DNA of 64,000 bases, taken from positions 49,724,343 to 49,788,342 of the forward strand of contig NC_065538.1 in assembly GCF_932294415.1 (NCBI RefSeq). Reading direction: 5' to 3'. The notes under the pieces are model-generated. The model saw nothing but the letters and a program-made list of their open reading frames with translations. It did not search any database and was not told the DNA's origin. The stretch comes from Quercus robur (lineage: Eukaryota > Streptophyta > Magnoliopsida > Fagales > Fagaceae). A program made the translations under genes and the position numbers. How positions within the stretch are numbered: position 1 is the stretch's first letter; every line of letters begins with the position of its first letter. This document shows positions 46,197-56,905 of the stretch, piece by piece.

Positions 46197-47690
46197 GCCA
46201 ACAAAGGGAAGTTTCTTGTTCTACTGTGTCACCAACCCCTTGAGAAACAGCAGAGACACTCAGTGGTTACCTTTAAACTACTCCTGTCTGGATTGTCAAA
46301 AGTTGTCAGGATGGCCACCTCCAAAATAGACTAAGGTGGCAACACGTCCAACAAAGGCTGCGGTCTCCCATTCCAGATTTCTACAATTTCTGACAAGATT
46401 TCACAAAAAATCAACCCACAGTAATCTTCTAAGGACTTTGATGAACAAAACTCAGGAAGATCTTCAGCAACGGAGCCACCACGCACCGCCACAAACTCCA
46501 AAACGACACGCGGGTTTCTCATTCAAATCTGCACAAGTCTGAGAAAATTTTCACAAAACGGGTGCCATCACTAGATCCATCGGCCCACGATCAACAAAAC
46601 CCAAAAATTTCAAGCCCAAAAACGGCTGCACGCGCCACCACGCGCCGCCACAATCTCTCAATGAACCGCGGCCTAGGCCTTCAAATTTGTGCAAACCTGC
46701 TCAGAATTTTACAAAACTGACCACACAGGGGTCTTGTACGGCCTTAGAACTAAAAAACCTTAAAATTTCAAGGCCAGAAACACGTCCACGCGCCGCCACG
46801 CGCCTCTTGAAGCTCCGACAAACGCTGCTTTCAGTTTCACGCGCTTACACGCGCCGACACTGACAGCCAGGCGCTCGCACGTGCCACACGTGCCACTCGC
46901 GTCCTCAGCACTGTGACGTCATGGATGACGTCACCATCCACTACGGTCTGACCCTTCGACCCGGACCGACCCGGTTTGACCCGGATCCGGACCCCTTAAA
47001 AAAAATTAAAAAAATATTAAATTAAATAAAAAAAAAAGACTTTGACCAAGCAGAACTTTGACCATGACCAAAAAGTCAAAAATTTTAAAATGGACCTGTC
47101 CCGCTCAATTTTTCGAGTATATTCCGATTTTAGGACCCGTTTTTTCATTCGAGGCTCGAAAATTGTGCAAACGCCCAATTTCCAAAAAAAGTTGACTTTT
47201 GTGCAAATGTTGACCAAACGTCAAAATTTTTAAGATGGACCTATTTTACTCAATTTCTCGTATACATTCCAATTTTGGAGTCCGTTCCGTCATTTGAGAC
47301 TTGGAAATTGCAAAAAAATGACTCAATTCCAAGGGTTCAAAAGTTAGGCCCTCAAGATCAAAATTTGAGATTCATCCATTTAATTGGGATCCCTTCAGGG
47401 TTATTCTCTAGACTTCATCAAGACTTCCCTTTCAATGTATAAATGAACTCTCACAAGTGTGTCTTGAAATTACACTGGGTCATTAGTTCAATCTGCTATT
47501 CCTGTTCGGTGCCTACTAGTCTCCAACTTACCATTCCCACCTACCGTTCCCATCTACCGTTCTCACCAAAAATTCTCAACTACCATTCTCAGCTACCTAT
47601 CTACCATTCTTCGTCTCTCCACTATAAATAGAAGGGCCGGGTTCATCAAAAACTCATCCGAAAAAAAAAAAAAAAAATACACTGAATCAT
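46197..47690 (+). other. E2 3' region, GC-rich then promoter-like
   Basis: 46560-46960 is GC-rich with repeated CACGCGCC and CGCCACCACG. An imperfect direct repeat (AAAATGGACCTGTCCC... and AAGATGGACCTATTTTA...) covers about 47073-47300. CACTATAAATAGAAGG at 47619-47634 looks like a plant TATA box, similar to the LTR TATA at 24211. It may be the control region of an extra transcript or part of an older LTR; not resolved. No protein frame. Confidence 0.45.
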
Positions 47691-49145
47691 GAAATGAAGA
47701 GTTGCTTCTTTCAGATTTTCAAGTCCTCATTTTGATGGCCATTTCTCACTATGACCTCATCATTCTCAACACCTAGCAACCGATATTGCTTCATAATCAG
47801 TTCGAGATCAACCCTCTCATGGTTCGGTCGAAACCTTCTTACAACATCATTGTAGTTTTGAGATCCAAACAAACTTTGTTTCTCCACTTAACGACTACAT
47901 TTGCCCATAAAATTACTCATAACAAGGCCTGCATCGTCCTCCCATGCTTCCGTGGACTTGGTTGGCCAGGAAACCCAAGTCCAGCGGACACGCCTGTTCC
48001 TAACCTCAGGGCTCCTGTAGTCTCTTTCCAATTGCTTGGTCTTCCAGTAGAAGCAGTGGTTTGGAACAAACAGCAACTTGGCTAGTTTCTAAGACCAGAA
48101 TCACAAGTTAGCTCCATCTTTCATTTTTCTGTGCTTTTCCAACAAGTGGCAGTAGGTGAAGATGGTAAAAAGTGTTGGGGTATCTTACAAATTGTTTTCC
48201 ATCCGACACTTAAAACGACCTCCAAGGCGCCAGCTCATCAGAATTCAGCCTTTGGTGCCGGTAAATGGTCACCAAAACCTTATTCCATGTCCCCACTACT
48301 ATGGGACCCAAAGGTCATCGTTGCTGGTACCTCAAAACTCATTTTCTGGAATTACTCCAACTTAAAATCAGCTTGAAGAATTTAAGAATGTACTCTTCTG
48401 AAATTACTTCAACTTAACGTCCGTCGGCATGGTCCCATCACACAGGCACATTCAATTACTCGCCGCCGGACCTTATTCAGCATGCAATCAGTCTCATATC
48501 CAAAGATGTACTTCCCATAAATATCTACAATAGAAGTTCCCCAACATACAGGGCCAGCACCATGGTGGCATATGTTTTGCCCATTTGCTTTGCTTCATTT
48601 CTGTTTTCTTCATTGCCACCACCAGCATACCCAGAATCCATAAGCTTCTGAAATTACCTCAATTTAACTTGAGTGATATAATTACACACGCACATTCAAC
48701 CACTTTCCCACATGCCCTCGCTGTAATCCAAAGCATAATCTTCTGAAATAACTTCACCAGAACATCTTAAGAACACAACGCTAGCCTCATGACTCTGCAT
48801 GCTGTATCCAGTCACCATTCTCTCATCTTCCCCATCTTCTACACCCTGTGATCGCCGCCAACGGTCCAAAATACTCTCTTGAAGTTACTTCAACTTAACT
48901 TCTGCTGAGAAGGCTCCATCACGCGAGTACATTCAAATACTCGCAAACCCATTTTTGGTCTCATCAAAGCCTTTCATATGGGTGGGTCTACTCTTCAGAA
49001 ATTATTTCATCCTGCTAAAAGCTCCACCACCTTCAATAGCTCCACCACCTTCAACTACTTCACTTAAAGAGTTAAGTACCAAAAATCCATTTTTCGAAAC
49101 TCATTTCCACACCACACTTCGAGACTGTGTGCATGAACGAGTCTC
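47691..49145 (+). other. E2 3' non-coding region with a dispersed 24-bp motif
   Basis: TCTGAAATTACTTCAACTTAAC and close variants occur about six times between 48340 and 49010 (near 48345, 48398, 48648, 48740, 48880 and 48996). Frames here are short and do not resemble known proteins. Confidence 0.5.
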
Positions 49146-49156
49146 GAGGGGGCATT
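49146..49156 (+). other. Polypurine tract of E2
   Basis: GAGGGGG followed by CATT sits directly before the 3' LTR start (TGTAGAGAGGG) and is the expected plus-strand primer. Confidence 0.7.
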
Positions 49157-50203
49157 TGTAGAGAGGGAAAATTCTCGACCTATCACAAGCTGACACGTCA
49201 CATTACCAAGTCCACAAAATACAGCCAATTACAAAGCACCACGTACTGCTGCTAGGTTTTGCTATCACTATTCAGAAGCCAACAGAAATTTGCCAAGTGT
49301 CATGCAAAAACCAATCACACATCAGCGCACGTGTAAGCGATGACACAAGCAACCTCGCATGTGTAAGCGATGACTTAAGCAGACCAATCAGGCTGTGACA
49401 TGTGTCACCAATCAAGCTCCGCCACATGTCACTCACCCACCCCCAAACTCCTATAAATAGAAGCCTTCCTAAGACATTTAGGAGGACCAGAATTGAGAAG
49501 TGAAGAAGCTTTGCGAAGATCAAGCCTCAAAGCCTTCAAGAACTTCAACCCTAAAATCGGAGAACATTCGAAGCAGAATCATCCAGATCATCTACCTAGA
49601 TCCTAAAGTTTGTGGGAATCAAGCTCAAAGGTCTGAAAACATTAACAAATCATAAATCAGTGAAGCTCTACGTATTCAAACTTCCAAAGCCCCGAAGAAA
49701 TTCCACCACAAATCTTCAAATACAAAGAACATTCGAAACAGAATCATCCAAACTATCTGCCTAGATCTCAAAGTTCACTGGAATCAAGCTCAAAAGCCTC
49801 TAGAAACCTCAAACAACCACAAATCAGTGAAGCTCCATGGATTCAAGCCTCTAAAGCCCCGGAGAACTTCCACAACAAACCTTTGAAGACGAAGAACACA
49901 CGAAGAACACGAAGAACGTGAAGAACAAAGGATTTCCAACAAGCTCATAGCTAGAGATTCATTGTAATTCTGTTCCAAAGATCTTCGATCCATTCTTCAG
50001 CCAAATTGAAGTACATTGGGTGTTCAAATCAAAATCACATTACTATAAATCCAATCAACAAATCTTTCAAGGAGATTGAATCAGAGGATCAATCTTTTGT
50101 AATTACAAAGAATTGTACCACACAATCATCAATACAAACTTGCATTTGTGAAACTATTTCACTTGTTTGACTTATTTCGAAACGAGAAATTTAGTTGCTT
50201 ACA
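49157..50203 (+). repeat. 3' LTR of E2
   Basis: 1047 bp, TGTAGAGAGGGAAAATT to TTGCTTACA, followed by ACAAC (50204-50208). Relative to the 5' LTR two of three CACGTG boxes are changed to CATGTG and CACATG, both transitions at CG. The TATA box is kept near 49452. Confidence 0.95.
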
Positions 50204-50208
50204 ACAAC

Positions 50209-50610
50209 GTAACTTCCACATTCCCAGGTAAAAGACGTGATCAATACGGAGTAAGAATTTTTTTTCCATTGTTAAAACTTGATTCAGAAGCAACAGTGGT
50301 TATCAAAATACTTGTGAGATCCCGTGCCATTAAAGAGAGCTCTAGAAATCGATTGTAATGCTCTTTCCACCAAGAGAGAACTTCCAATTTTGAATTTTGC
50401 TTTCCGTTAAGTCTAGGCTCTTTTAAATACAAGCCCAACTGAGATTTTTTTGTTTTGGCACCACGACCACTTTCATAATGATCAAATTCCTAATTATTAA
50501 AAAATAATACAACACAATATTACAATAAAAAATAATACCACACAATATTACAATCTTCACTTACATCATCTTTCTTATCCTTTAATACAACCCAGCTAAG
50601 TCCTGAATGA
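50209..50610 (-). pseudogene. hAT transposase C-terminal region (dimerisation domain)
   Basis: The exon at about 50491-50209 (minus) encodes EFDHYESGRGAKTKKSQLGL, LEVLSWWKEHYNRFLELSLM, ITTVASESSFNNGKKILTPY, TGA 50241-50243 (Arg expected), then SRLLPGNVE. These are the hallmark motifs of the hAT dimerisation domain (WW, SESSFS-like, YRSRLLPDNV). An upstream exon (about 50605-50571, HSGLSWVVLKDKKDD) ends at a GTAAGT donor. The frame continues across E2 at 23917. The N-terminal part, including any zinc finger, is absent. Confidence 0.82.
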
Positions 50611-50915
50611 AATATATATATATATATATATATATATAATGGTTGTCTTGACTACAGATGAGTGATGACTCTTCGTTTCTTGACAACCTTGGTCGGCCCA
50701 TGTCTTGTCCTTTATGTAGGTTGTGATGTGTTGTACTTGTCGGCAAAGCAAGCACAGCAGCTAGGCAGCCTAGGCTAGCTAGCTTTTATTGGTAATGGTA
50801 CTTTTGATGATTTTTTTTTTTTTTGGGGGGCTTGGTGGTACTTTTGATAAATTAAATAATTATTTTTTATAGTATATTAATTATTACTTTTGATATTTTG
50901 TGTTTTATGTATTTA
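50611..50915. other. hAT internal spacer
   Basis: (TA)n at 50613-50638, then short T- and G-rich tracts. No gene. The 5' part of the transposase would be expected here but is not seen. Confidence 0.5.
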
Positions 50916-51241
50916 GGGTATGTTTGGATAGAATTTATTTTGCTACAATTAAAAACTGAAAATTGAAAGCACTATAGCGAAATAATTTTTAGATGTGTAA
51001 ATAGTACCGTGGGACCTATTTTTAATGAAAAAATTGATAAAAAATGAAATTTGTAGGTCAATAAACAGTGCACAGATGCACTGTTTACGGAAAACTGGTC
51101 AAATATTGCGGCTACTGTTCATGTACAGTATATGAACAGTAGCCACTTGTGGAGGAAAACGCATGAAAGAAGAAAAAAAAGAAAAAAAAAAGGAGTAAAC
51201 ACAGCAACGCTGCAAACGCAACACTCTATCCAAACATTACC
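50916..51241. mobile_element. 326-bp Tourist-like MITE
   Basis: Inverted ends GGGTATGTTTGGATAG and, in reverse, GGTAATGTTTGGATAG, flanked by TTA (50913-50915 and 51242-51244). TTA duplication and such ends suit PIF/Harbinger-derived MITEs. Two inner hairpins: AAACAGTGCA/TGCACTGTTT (51063-51086) and GGCTACTGTTCAT/ATGAACAGTAGCC (51110-51144). Confidence 0.78.
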
Positions 51242-51244
51242 TTA

Positions 51245-51448
51245 GTATCAAAACGTAATTAAAATATTTTTTTGTGCGAAATTTTTTAACAAGATGGGTC
51301 ACGAATTATTCGGGTCGGGTTAGATTGACCTGTAAAAAAATTGAATCGGGTTACAGGTTAATCCATTTTATTTCGGGTCAAAAAAATAGGATTGATCAGG
51401 CATTTCTCAAGTCGGATCAGAAAATTCTAACATTTATTATCAAGTCTA
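51245..51448. other. hAT right subterminal region
   Basis: CGGGTCGGGTTAGATTGACC and AATCGGGTTACAGGTTAATC echo the left subterminal CGGGTCGGGTCAATCGGGTT (23212-23240). Ends ATCAAGTCTA at 51448, followed by the GTGGGTAG duplication. Confidence 0.6.
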
Positions 51449-51456
51449 GTGGGTAG

Positions 51457-51754
51457 TGGGGTTAGGAGGGGCTTTTATACGTGGGAAACCAAAATCTGAT
51501 CTTGACTTCTCCTTTTTTTTTTTTTAATTCTTTTTTTTCTTTTTTTTTTTTAACTGATTGGACGTTACAGAGTGTGTTCGTGTCGTGTAGTGGGAAGTAA
51601 TTAGGATACGTGAGGCACATGGGACACCAAAAAAATCTGACCATTCCTTTTTTTTCTTTCTTTTTCTTTTTTTTTTAACTAGGGCGTTACAGATATATTT
51701 GACCTTAGCAATTGCATTTCCATTTCATTTACTGGAGAAACTCAGTGATCTATC
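51457..51754 (+). promoter_or_regulatory. Proximal upstream region of the receptor kinase, with internal duplication
   Basis: Two related segments, about 51480-51567 and 51617-51692, share CGTGGGA..CCAAAATCTGA, a long T-rich tract and TTAACT...CGTTACAGA. No strong TATA box; GATATATTTGACC at 51691 is a weak candidate. This 298-bp stretch is all that separates the hAT target duplication from the start codon. Confidence 0.5.
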
Positions 51755-54700
51755 ATGGCTACCAAAGTACATCTTTTCAAATTTGTTTCCTTGCTCTTCT
51801 TCTTTTGCATGTGGACTCCTCATGCTGCACAATATTGGAATATAACATTGGAGGGTGATAGTCTCAAACCAGGTGACACGCTAAATTCCTCAAGTAGACT
51901 ACCTTCAGCAGAAAAGAAGTTCTATTTATTGTTTGCAACGATGCCAGTGGCAGGAACTACTCAATTTTTGGTAATAATGGACGCGAGTGCTGACCGTGGT
52001 GGTAATTTTGTATATGTTGCTAATCCAGGCAATCCTATTGCCCAGGATTCGAGCGTGCTCACCTTGGACAGTGCTGGAACATTGAAAATTACACGTAAAG
52101 GTGAGGATCCTATAATATTATACTTCTCTACTCAACCTACTATGAACACTATCGCCACACTACTGGACTCTGGTAATCTTATCTTGAAAGAAGTGCACTC
52201 TGATGGATCTACGAAGCGTGTGCTATGGCAAAGTTTTGATCATCCTATAGACACGCTTTTGCCAAATATGAAATTGGGTGTTAACCACAAAACAGGCCAG
52301 ACTTGGTCACTTACATGTTGGTTAACTGATCAAATCATAGCTCCAGGGCCTTTTACTCTTGAATGGGATCCCAAGGGACGCGAATTGATCATTCGGCGAC
52401 GAGGGGTGATTTATTGGACAAGTGGCAACAAATTTCAGAACATGTTACTGGACAAGAGTATGTATAATTTCATGGTCGCTACAAATGGGGATGAAGAATA
52501 CTTCAGTTATAATATTACAGGTCAAAGTCAGCAGTCAGAATGGATGATTAATCAGATGGGTCGATTACAAGAAATAAAAGGACCAATTATTGCCGATGCA
52601 GGTCTTTGTTATGGCTATAACACAAACGGAGGATGCCAGAGATGGAAACAGCCAGAGTGTAGGCATCGTGGTGACACATTTGAGCTTCAATCTGGCACTT
52701 TCTACACAGAGGAATCAAGTTTTCTAGACAGCCAGAATCTTAGCACCAGTGATTGTAGGCATGCTTGCTGGAGCAACTGTAGCTGTGTGGCTTTTTCTTC
52801 TCTATTTTATAATGGCACTGGATGCGCATTTTGGACAGAAAAGGGGAGCTTCATTCAGGGAGACTCAGGATCAGTTTATATTCTTTCACCAAACCATTCT
52901 CGCAGAGGTAAGTTAACTAGTTCCTTGTGCTAGCAACAAAACACAAGTTGGGTTAATAAACTTTTTAACGGTTCTCACTTGCCACAACAGCAAGTAGCGG
53001 CGTAATCGAGATTTTAGTTTGAGGGTAAAGATGAAAATAAAGAGTTGAAGACAAAATTAACTTCAAAAATTTTTAATTATTGCAATTAAAAAAATATCTT
53101 GACTAATTCAACATAAAAATTGATTAGCATAAGAAAAATATAACGTTAGTGTAAAGTTTTTTAATTTACTTTTGAGAAAAATTTAAGTGTTAAATATATA
53201 TATATTTTTTTTGAAAAAAATGTAAATGTTAAGTTATTATTTATTTTTTATAGCATAACGTTAGATTTAGTATAAATGTTGTTGGACTTTTTTTTTTTTT
53301 TTTTTTGAGAATCAAATGTTGTTGCACTTAAGATGTTTCACAAGTGACTATGTATATTTTTCGAAAATGAAAAAGATTCTAATCTAGATATAAAATATAT
53401 ATAAAAAAAATCATTTCATTATTTAGAAGTAAAATGAAAAAATAAATTAACTAAAATTATGTTGTTATACTAAAATGTTTTCAAATGTTCTATGTACGAC
53501 TTGATTTTAAAAATAAATAAATTGTATGACGTTTTTTATTTTTAAATCAAATTAAAAGGATTTATGTTTATTAATTCTATCCTATATTGTGTTCATTGTG
53601 AAAGCACGGCAGAAGAATTATTGAAAGCAACATGAATTATTGGAGATATGTTGCAATAATATACCATTTTTTAACTTTAAAACTATATATATTACATATA
53701 AGAATTTTTTTTCTAGATTATATCATATGAGTTTGAAATATTTTCAAAATAAAATTTCAAGTCAAAGCTATTAATTATTACCAAAAGTGATTTTTTTTTT
53801 TTTTAAGGGAATATCATCATCAGCCAAGAAAAGTTCATTACAGGTGGAGTCATGAGTTACAGCCCTGTAGTGTGATTACATGCAGACCATAAGCTTAAAG
53901 CAAACAGAAACATATACAAAGCAATTTCTATATCAGCAAGTGTTATTTTATTTTGTTTTATTTTATTTTTTTGTCTTTATACTTTCTGCTGCAACCATCT
54001 GCTTAACTCCAATAATGATCACTAATACGGGTACTTCTAAATTTCTAATTAAAATGTAGGAATGAAGAAAAAGATACGGAATGTCACTATCATTACCGTT
54101 GCTTTGCTTGTAATTTGTCTCTTTGTATTGTGTTACGTGCTAAGAAGGAGAGAGATTGTACTTGAAGGTACATTGTTCACAAATGGAATCCACACGTTAG
54201 ATTGAATTCAGCAATTTCTTAATTATTTGTTATATATTAAATGTTAAATTTATACAGGAAATAATGAAACAAAGGTTGAAAAGGAGTTGCTAGATTTGGT
54301 GACTTCAGAGAGATCAATCAATGACAATGTGATTCCAGATAATGGAAAGAGGGACCATGATTTGACTGTCTTTAGTTATGCAAGTGTTATGGCCGCCACA
54401 AATAACTTCTCCTTGGCAAACAAGCTTGGAGAGGGGGGCTTTGGGCCTGTTTATATGGTAAGCTCGAAATAAATTTGTAAAGAAAGATGTTATAACTAAT
54501 TGTAACACTGACTCAAGCCTTATTAATTTTATCATCACATCAGGGAAAATTGATAACAGGGCAAAATATAGCTGTTAAGCGATTATCAAGACATTCAGGA
54601 CAAGGAGGTGTTGAATTTAAGAATGAGTTGATACTCATATCTAAACTCCAACACATGAATCTTGTTAAACTTCTGGGTTGCTGCATTTATGAAGAAGAGA

Positions 54701-55754
54701 GAATGTTAATCTATGAATACATGCCCAACAAAAGCTTGGACTACTTTATATTTGGTTAGAGAAAAAAAAAAAACCTTTCAATTTATCTTAAGACTTCATT
54801 TGCTTCCTCAATGAATATATATATATATATATATATCATATTTTACTTTTTATGTTGGATAGATTCAAATAGAAGCATGCTGTTAGATTGGAAGAAACGC
54901 TTCAATATAATTGAAGGAATTGCTCAAGGATTGATCTATCTCCATAAATACTCAAGATTAAGAGTGGTTCATAGAGATTTAAAAGCTAGCAATATACTCC
55001 TTGATGAAAATATGAACCCCAAAATTTCTGATTTTGGCATGGCAAGAATTTTTCAACAAAATGAACATGAATCAACTACAACCAGGATTGTGGGGACATA
55101 GTAAGTATACAAATATATACATTTTTAAATTGTTTTTCTTTAAATGCTTGGTATTATTTCTTTTACTTGATTATTAATGGAGTTATAATTAATTAAACAT
55201 AAAACTTATTTTATGATTTGATGCAGTGGATATATGTCTCCTGAGTATGCCATGGAAGGAGTTTTTTCTGTAAAGTCTGATGTCTACAGTTTTGGAGTTC
55301 TAATGCTTGAAATTCTGAGTGGCAGAAGGAATAATAGCTTTTACCAGATCGAGCACCCACTCAATCTTGTTGGATACGTATGTCAAACACATATCAACTT
55401 TCGATAATCTGTTGATGTTTTTATTATGTGAGCTATTGACATTATACAATCTTGTCTCAGGCATGGGACTTGTGGAAGGAAGACAAAGGGGTAGAACTAA
55501 TGGATCCAGCACTAAATGATTCTTGTATTAAACAACAACTATTGAGATGCATACAAGTCAGTCTCTTATGCGTGGAAGAGAATGCAGTTAATAGGCCAAC
55601 AATGTCTGGTGTCATATCCATGATGACAAATGAAAATATGCTACTGCCATCGCCTAAAAAACCAGCGTTTTCATTTGGAAGAAAAGAAAATGAGAATGAA
55701 GCAGAAATTCATTCAGCATATGGCTTGTCTTTTTCTAGTATGACTGCTCGCTAA
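51755..55754 (+). CDS. G-type lectin S-receptor-like serine/threonine-protein kinase
   Basis: Seven exons: 51755-52907, 54060-54167, 54258-54457, 54544-54754, 54863-55100, 55227-55377, 55461-55754. All introns are GT...AG and all phases agree, giving 784 residues. Exons 4-6 (211, 238 and 151 bp) match the classic sizes of this family. Domains: signal peptide ([20 protein letters not shown]), bulb-type lectin (about 30-150; [10 protein letters not shown]), S-locus-like part ([19 protein letters not shown]), PAN-like Cys-rich part ([14 protein letters not shown]), membrane helix 394-412, and kinase with GEGGFGPVY (478-486), Lys499, HRD 594-596 and DFG 614-616. HRD makes it an RD kinase. It sits in the plasma membrane and probably senses an external ligand; the ligand is unknown. 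All key kinase residues are present, so it is likely functional. No gene symbol can be assigned. Confidence 0.95.
52908..54059. other. Intron 1 of the receptor kinase, with a possible LINE 3' end
   Basis: 1152-bp intron. At about 53788-53945 the minus strand reads CTTGCTGATATAG... to TTCTTGGCTGATGATGATA then a run of 14 A, the form of a non-LTR retrotransposon 3' end inserted antisense. T runs also at 53289-53306. The splice sites are not affected. Confidence 0.45.
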
Positions 55755-55858
55755 ATAACTACAACGTGTTGTTTTGTATTTCTTCATACTCAAATGTAAG
55801 GTTCGTATCAGACAGCTCTTCACTTATTATTAGTGTCTCCCTTAAATGCTTTTGTAAC

Positions 55859-55864
55859 AATAAA
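55859..55864 (+). terminator. Polyadenylation signal candidate of the receptor kinase
   Basis: AATAAA, 105 bases after the stop codon, in T-rich sequence. Confidence 0.5.
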
Positions 55865-55869
55865 GGTTG

Positions 55870-56745
55870 CTCATTTTACGGCACATCGCGGTTTGGCACT
55901 TTGATACTTTGATACGTAAGAAACTATTAAACCAGTTAAGCTAACTAAAACTGATTAGTTTAATACATTCTAAAGTTTCAATATATAACAGATTTATTTT
56001 CATATGAACGTAAATCTTCATATTAAAGGGCTTTTTTGTAATTTAAATTTGTATATGAGTGCTCTCCTATTGGCAATTTGGCATTCACATGAGGATGGGT
56101 CCTAGACAACTTAGCCTGGGGTAGGTACGGTTGAACTTGGCCCATTGCCCTAGAGCCACAGTTAATTTCCTGTAGTTTCTCCTATTATCAGGTCTGCAAA
56201 GTTTATATTGATAGGTTGCTTACAACAAACTGTTGGAGGGATTCAATTAAATCTTGAAGACCAGAGAATCTCTACTCGAGGGAAAGGTTTCTTGGATCCA
56301 ATATATGAATCTTTACTCTCATAGAGTGCTTTTTGATGAACAGGAAATTTTATTGACAGAAAAACTAAACTATGAGATGATATACTCTTGTAGACTGTTA
56401 GCCCAACATGGTTATGACATTCACATAATGTGAGAGAAAGAGTGCTTATATCTGATACATATTATCTACATAAGAAGCTAACTGTTTTTTGGTTGTTTCT
56501 TTTTTTCATTTTTCTCATACTTACGGAACTATTTACCACGCACACAGGAAATTTAAAAAGTAGAAAAGTATTAATAAAAATCATCAGAGATAACAAAGGA
56601 ATTGCATAAAATTTGGTGTTCTAAAGGGAGTCCCCATGAGGATAAAAAGCCATTGCCATATAGCCCCAACCTACGCCATTTTTTCTGGAAAATAAATTCC
56701 TCTATTTGGACTTCTATCTAGTCAATTTTGCTATTTACAATTTTA
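55870..56745. other. Intergenic region downstream of the receptor kinase
   Basis: AT-rich; no gene, RNA or clear repeat recognised. Confidence 0.5.
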
Positions 56746-56748
56746 ATT

Positions 56749-56899
56749 TTAGAGAATTTCAATCTATGACATCCGCTCTTGATGATAACTCTTTATTATT
56801 AGACCAAGATACCAATAAGTTTTTAGAGTAGGCGGAGATTGACCCTTAGATCTCTTATTCAACTATCGAAAACTTTATCAGTTGAGCTAACTGGAACTT
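56749..56899 (-). mobile_element. tRNA-derived SINE
   Basis: On the minus strand: GTTCCAGTTAGCTCAACTG (A-box region), GGGTCAATCTCCGCC (B-box region) about 40 bases later, then TCTTGGTCTAATAATAAAG and an AAATTCTCTAAAATT end. TTACAA flanks both sides (about 56735 and 56899). The layout matches tRNA-derived SINEs common in dicot trees. It is not a functional tRNA gene: length and lower half do not fit. Confidence 0.7.
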
Positions 56900-56905
56900 A
56901 CAAAA

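Larger units (their letters stand above)
23918..50203 (+). mobile_element. Ty3/gypsy retrotransposon, Tat type (element E2), with nested insertions
   Basis: Perfect ACAAC duplication at 23913-23917 and 50204-50208. It has two LTRs of about 1.05 kb (TGTAGAGAGGG...TTACA), a primer-binding-like site at 24979, gag-pol in order gag, protease, reverse transcriptase, RNase H, second RNase H, integrase (25064-33429), a long non-coding 3' region with tandem repeats, and a polypurine tract at 49146. Three elements are inserted: L solo LTR (30865-31968), foldback element (35700-36520) and Harbinger (36826-46193). Without them it is about 15 kb, a size seen in Tat/Ogre-type elements. Confidence 0.92.
23195..51448 (-). 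mobile_element. hAT transposon remnant containing Tat element E2
   Basis: It is flanked by a perfect 8-bp duplication GTGGGTAG (23187-23194 and 51449-51456), the length typical of hAT. The left end starts TAGTTGTGGCAAAACGGG; the right end read in reverse starts TAGACTTGATAATAAATG, so the terminal repeats are short and imperfect. CGGGTCGGGT repeats lie near both ends. The minus strand carries the C-terminal coding part of an hAT transposase split between 50209-50605 and 23748-23917, with the Tat element between. The 5' part of the transposase is missing, so this is a deletion derivative. The assignment rests on the duplication plus the dimerisation-domain match. Confidence 0.75.

Noticed and set aside
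47786-48085. Plus-strand frame of 99 codons in E2 3' region
   Set aside because: No recognisable motif, no start context, and it overlaps a minus-strand frame of similar quality.
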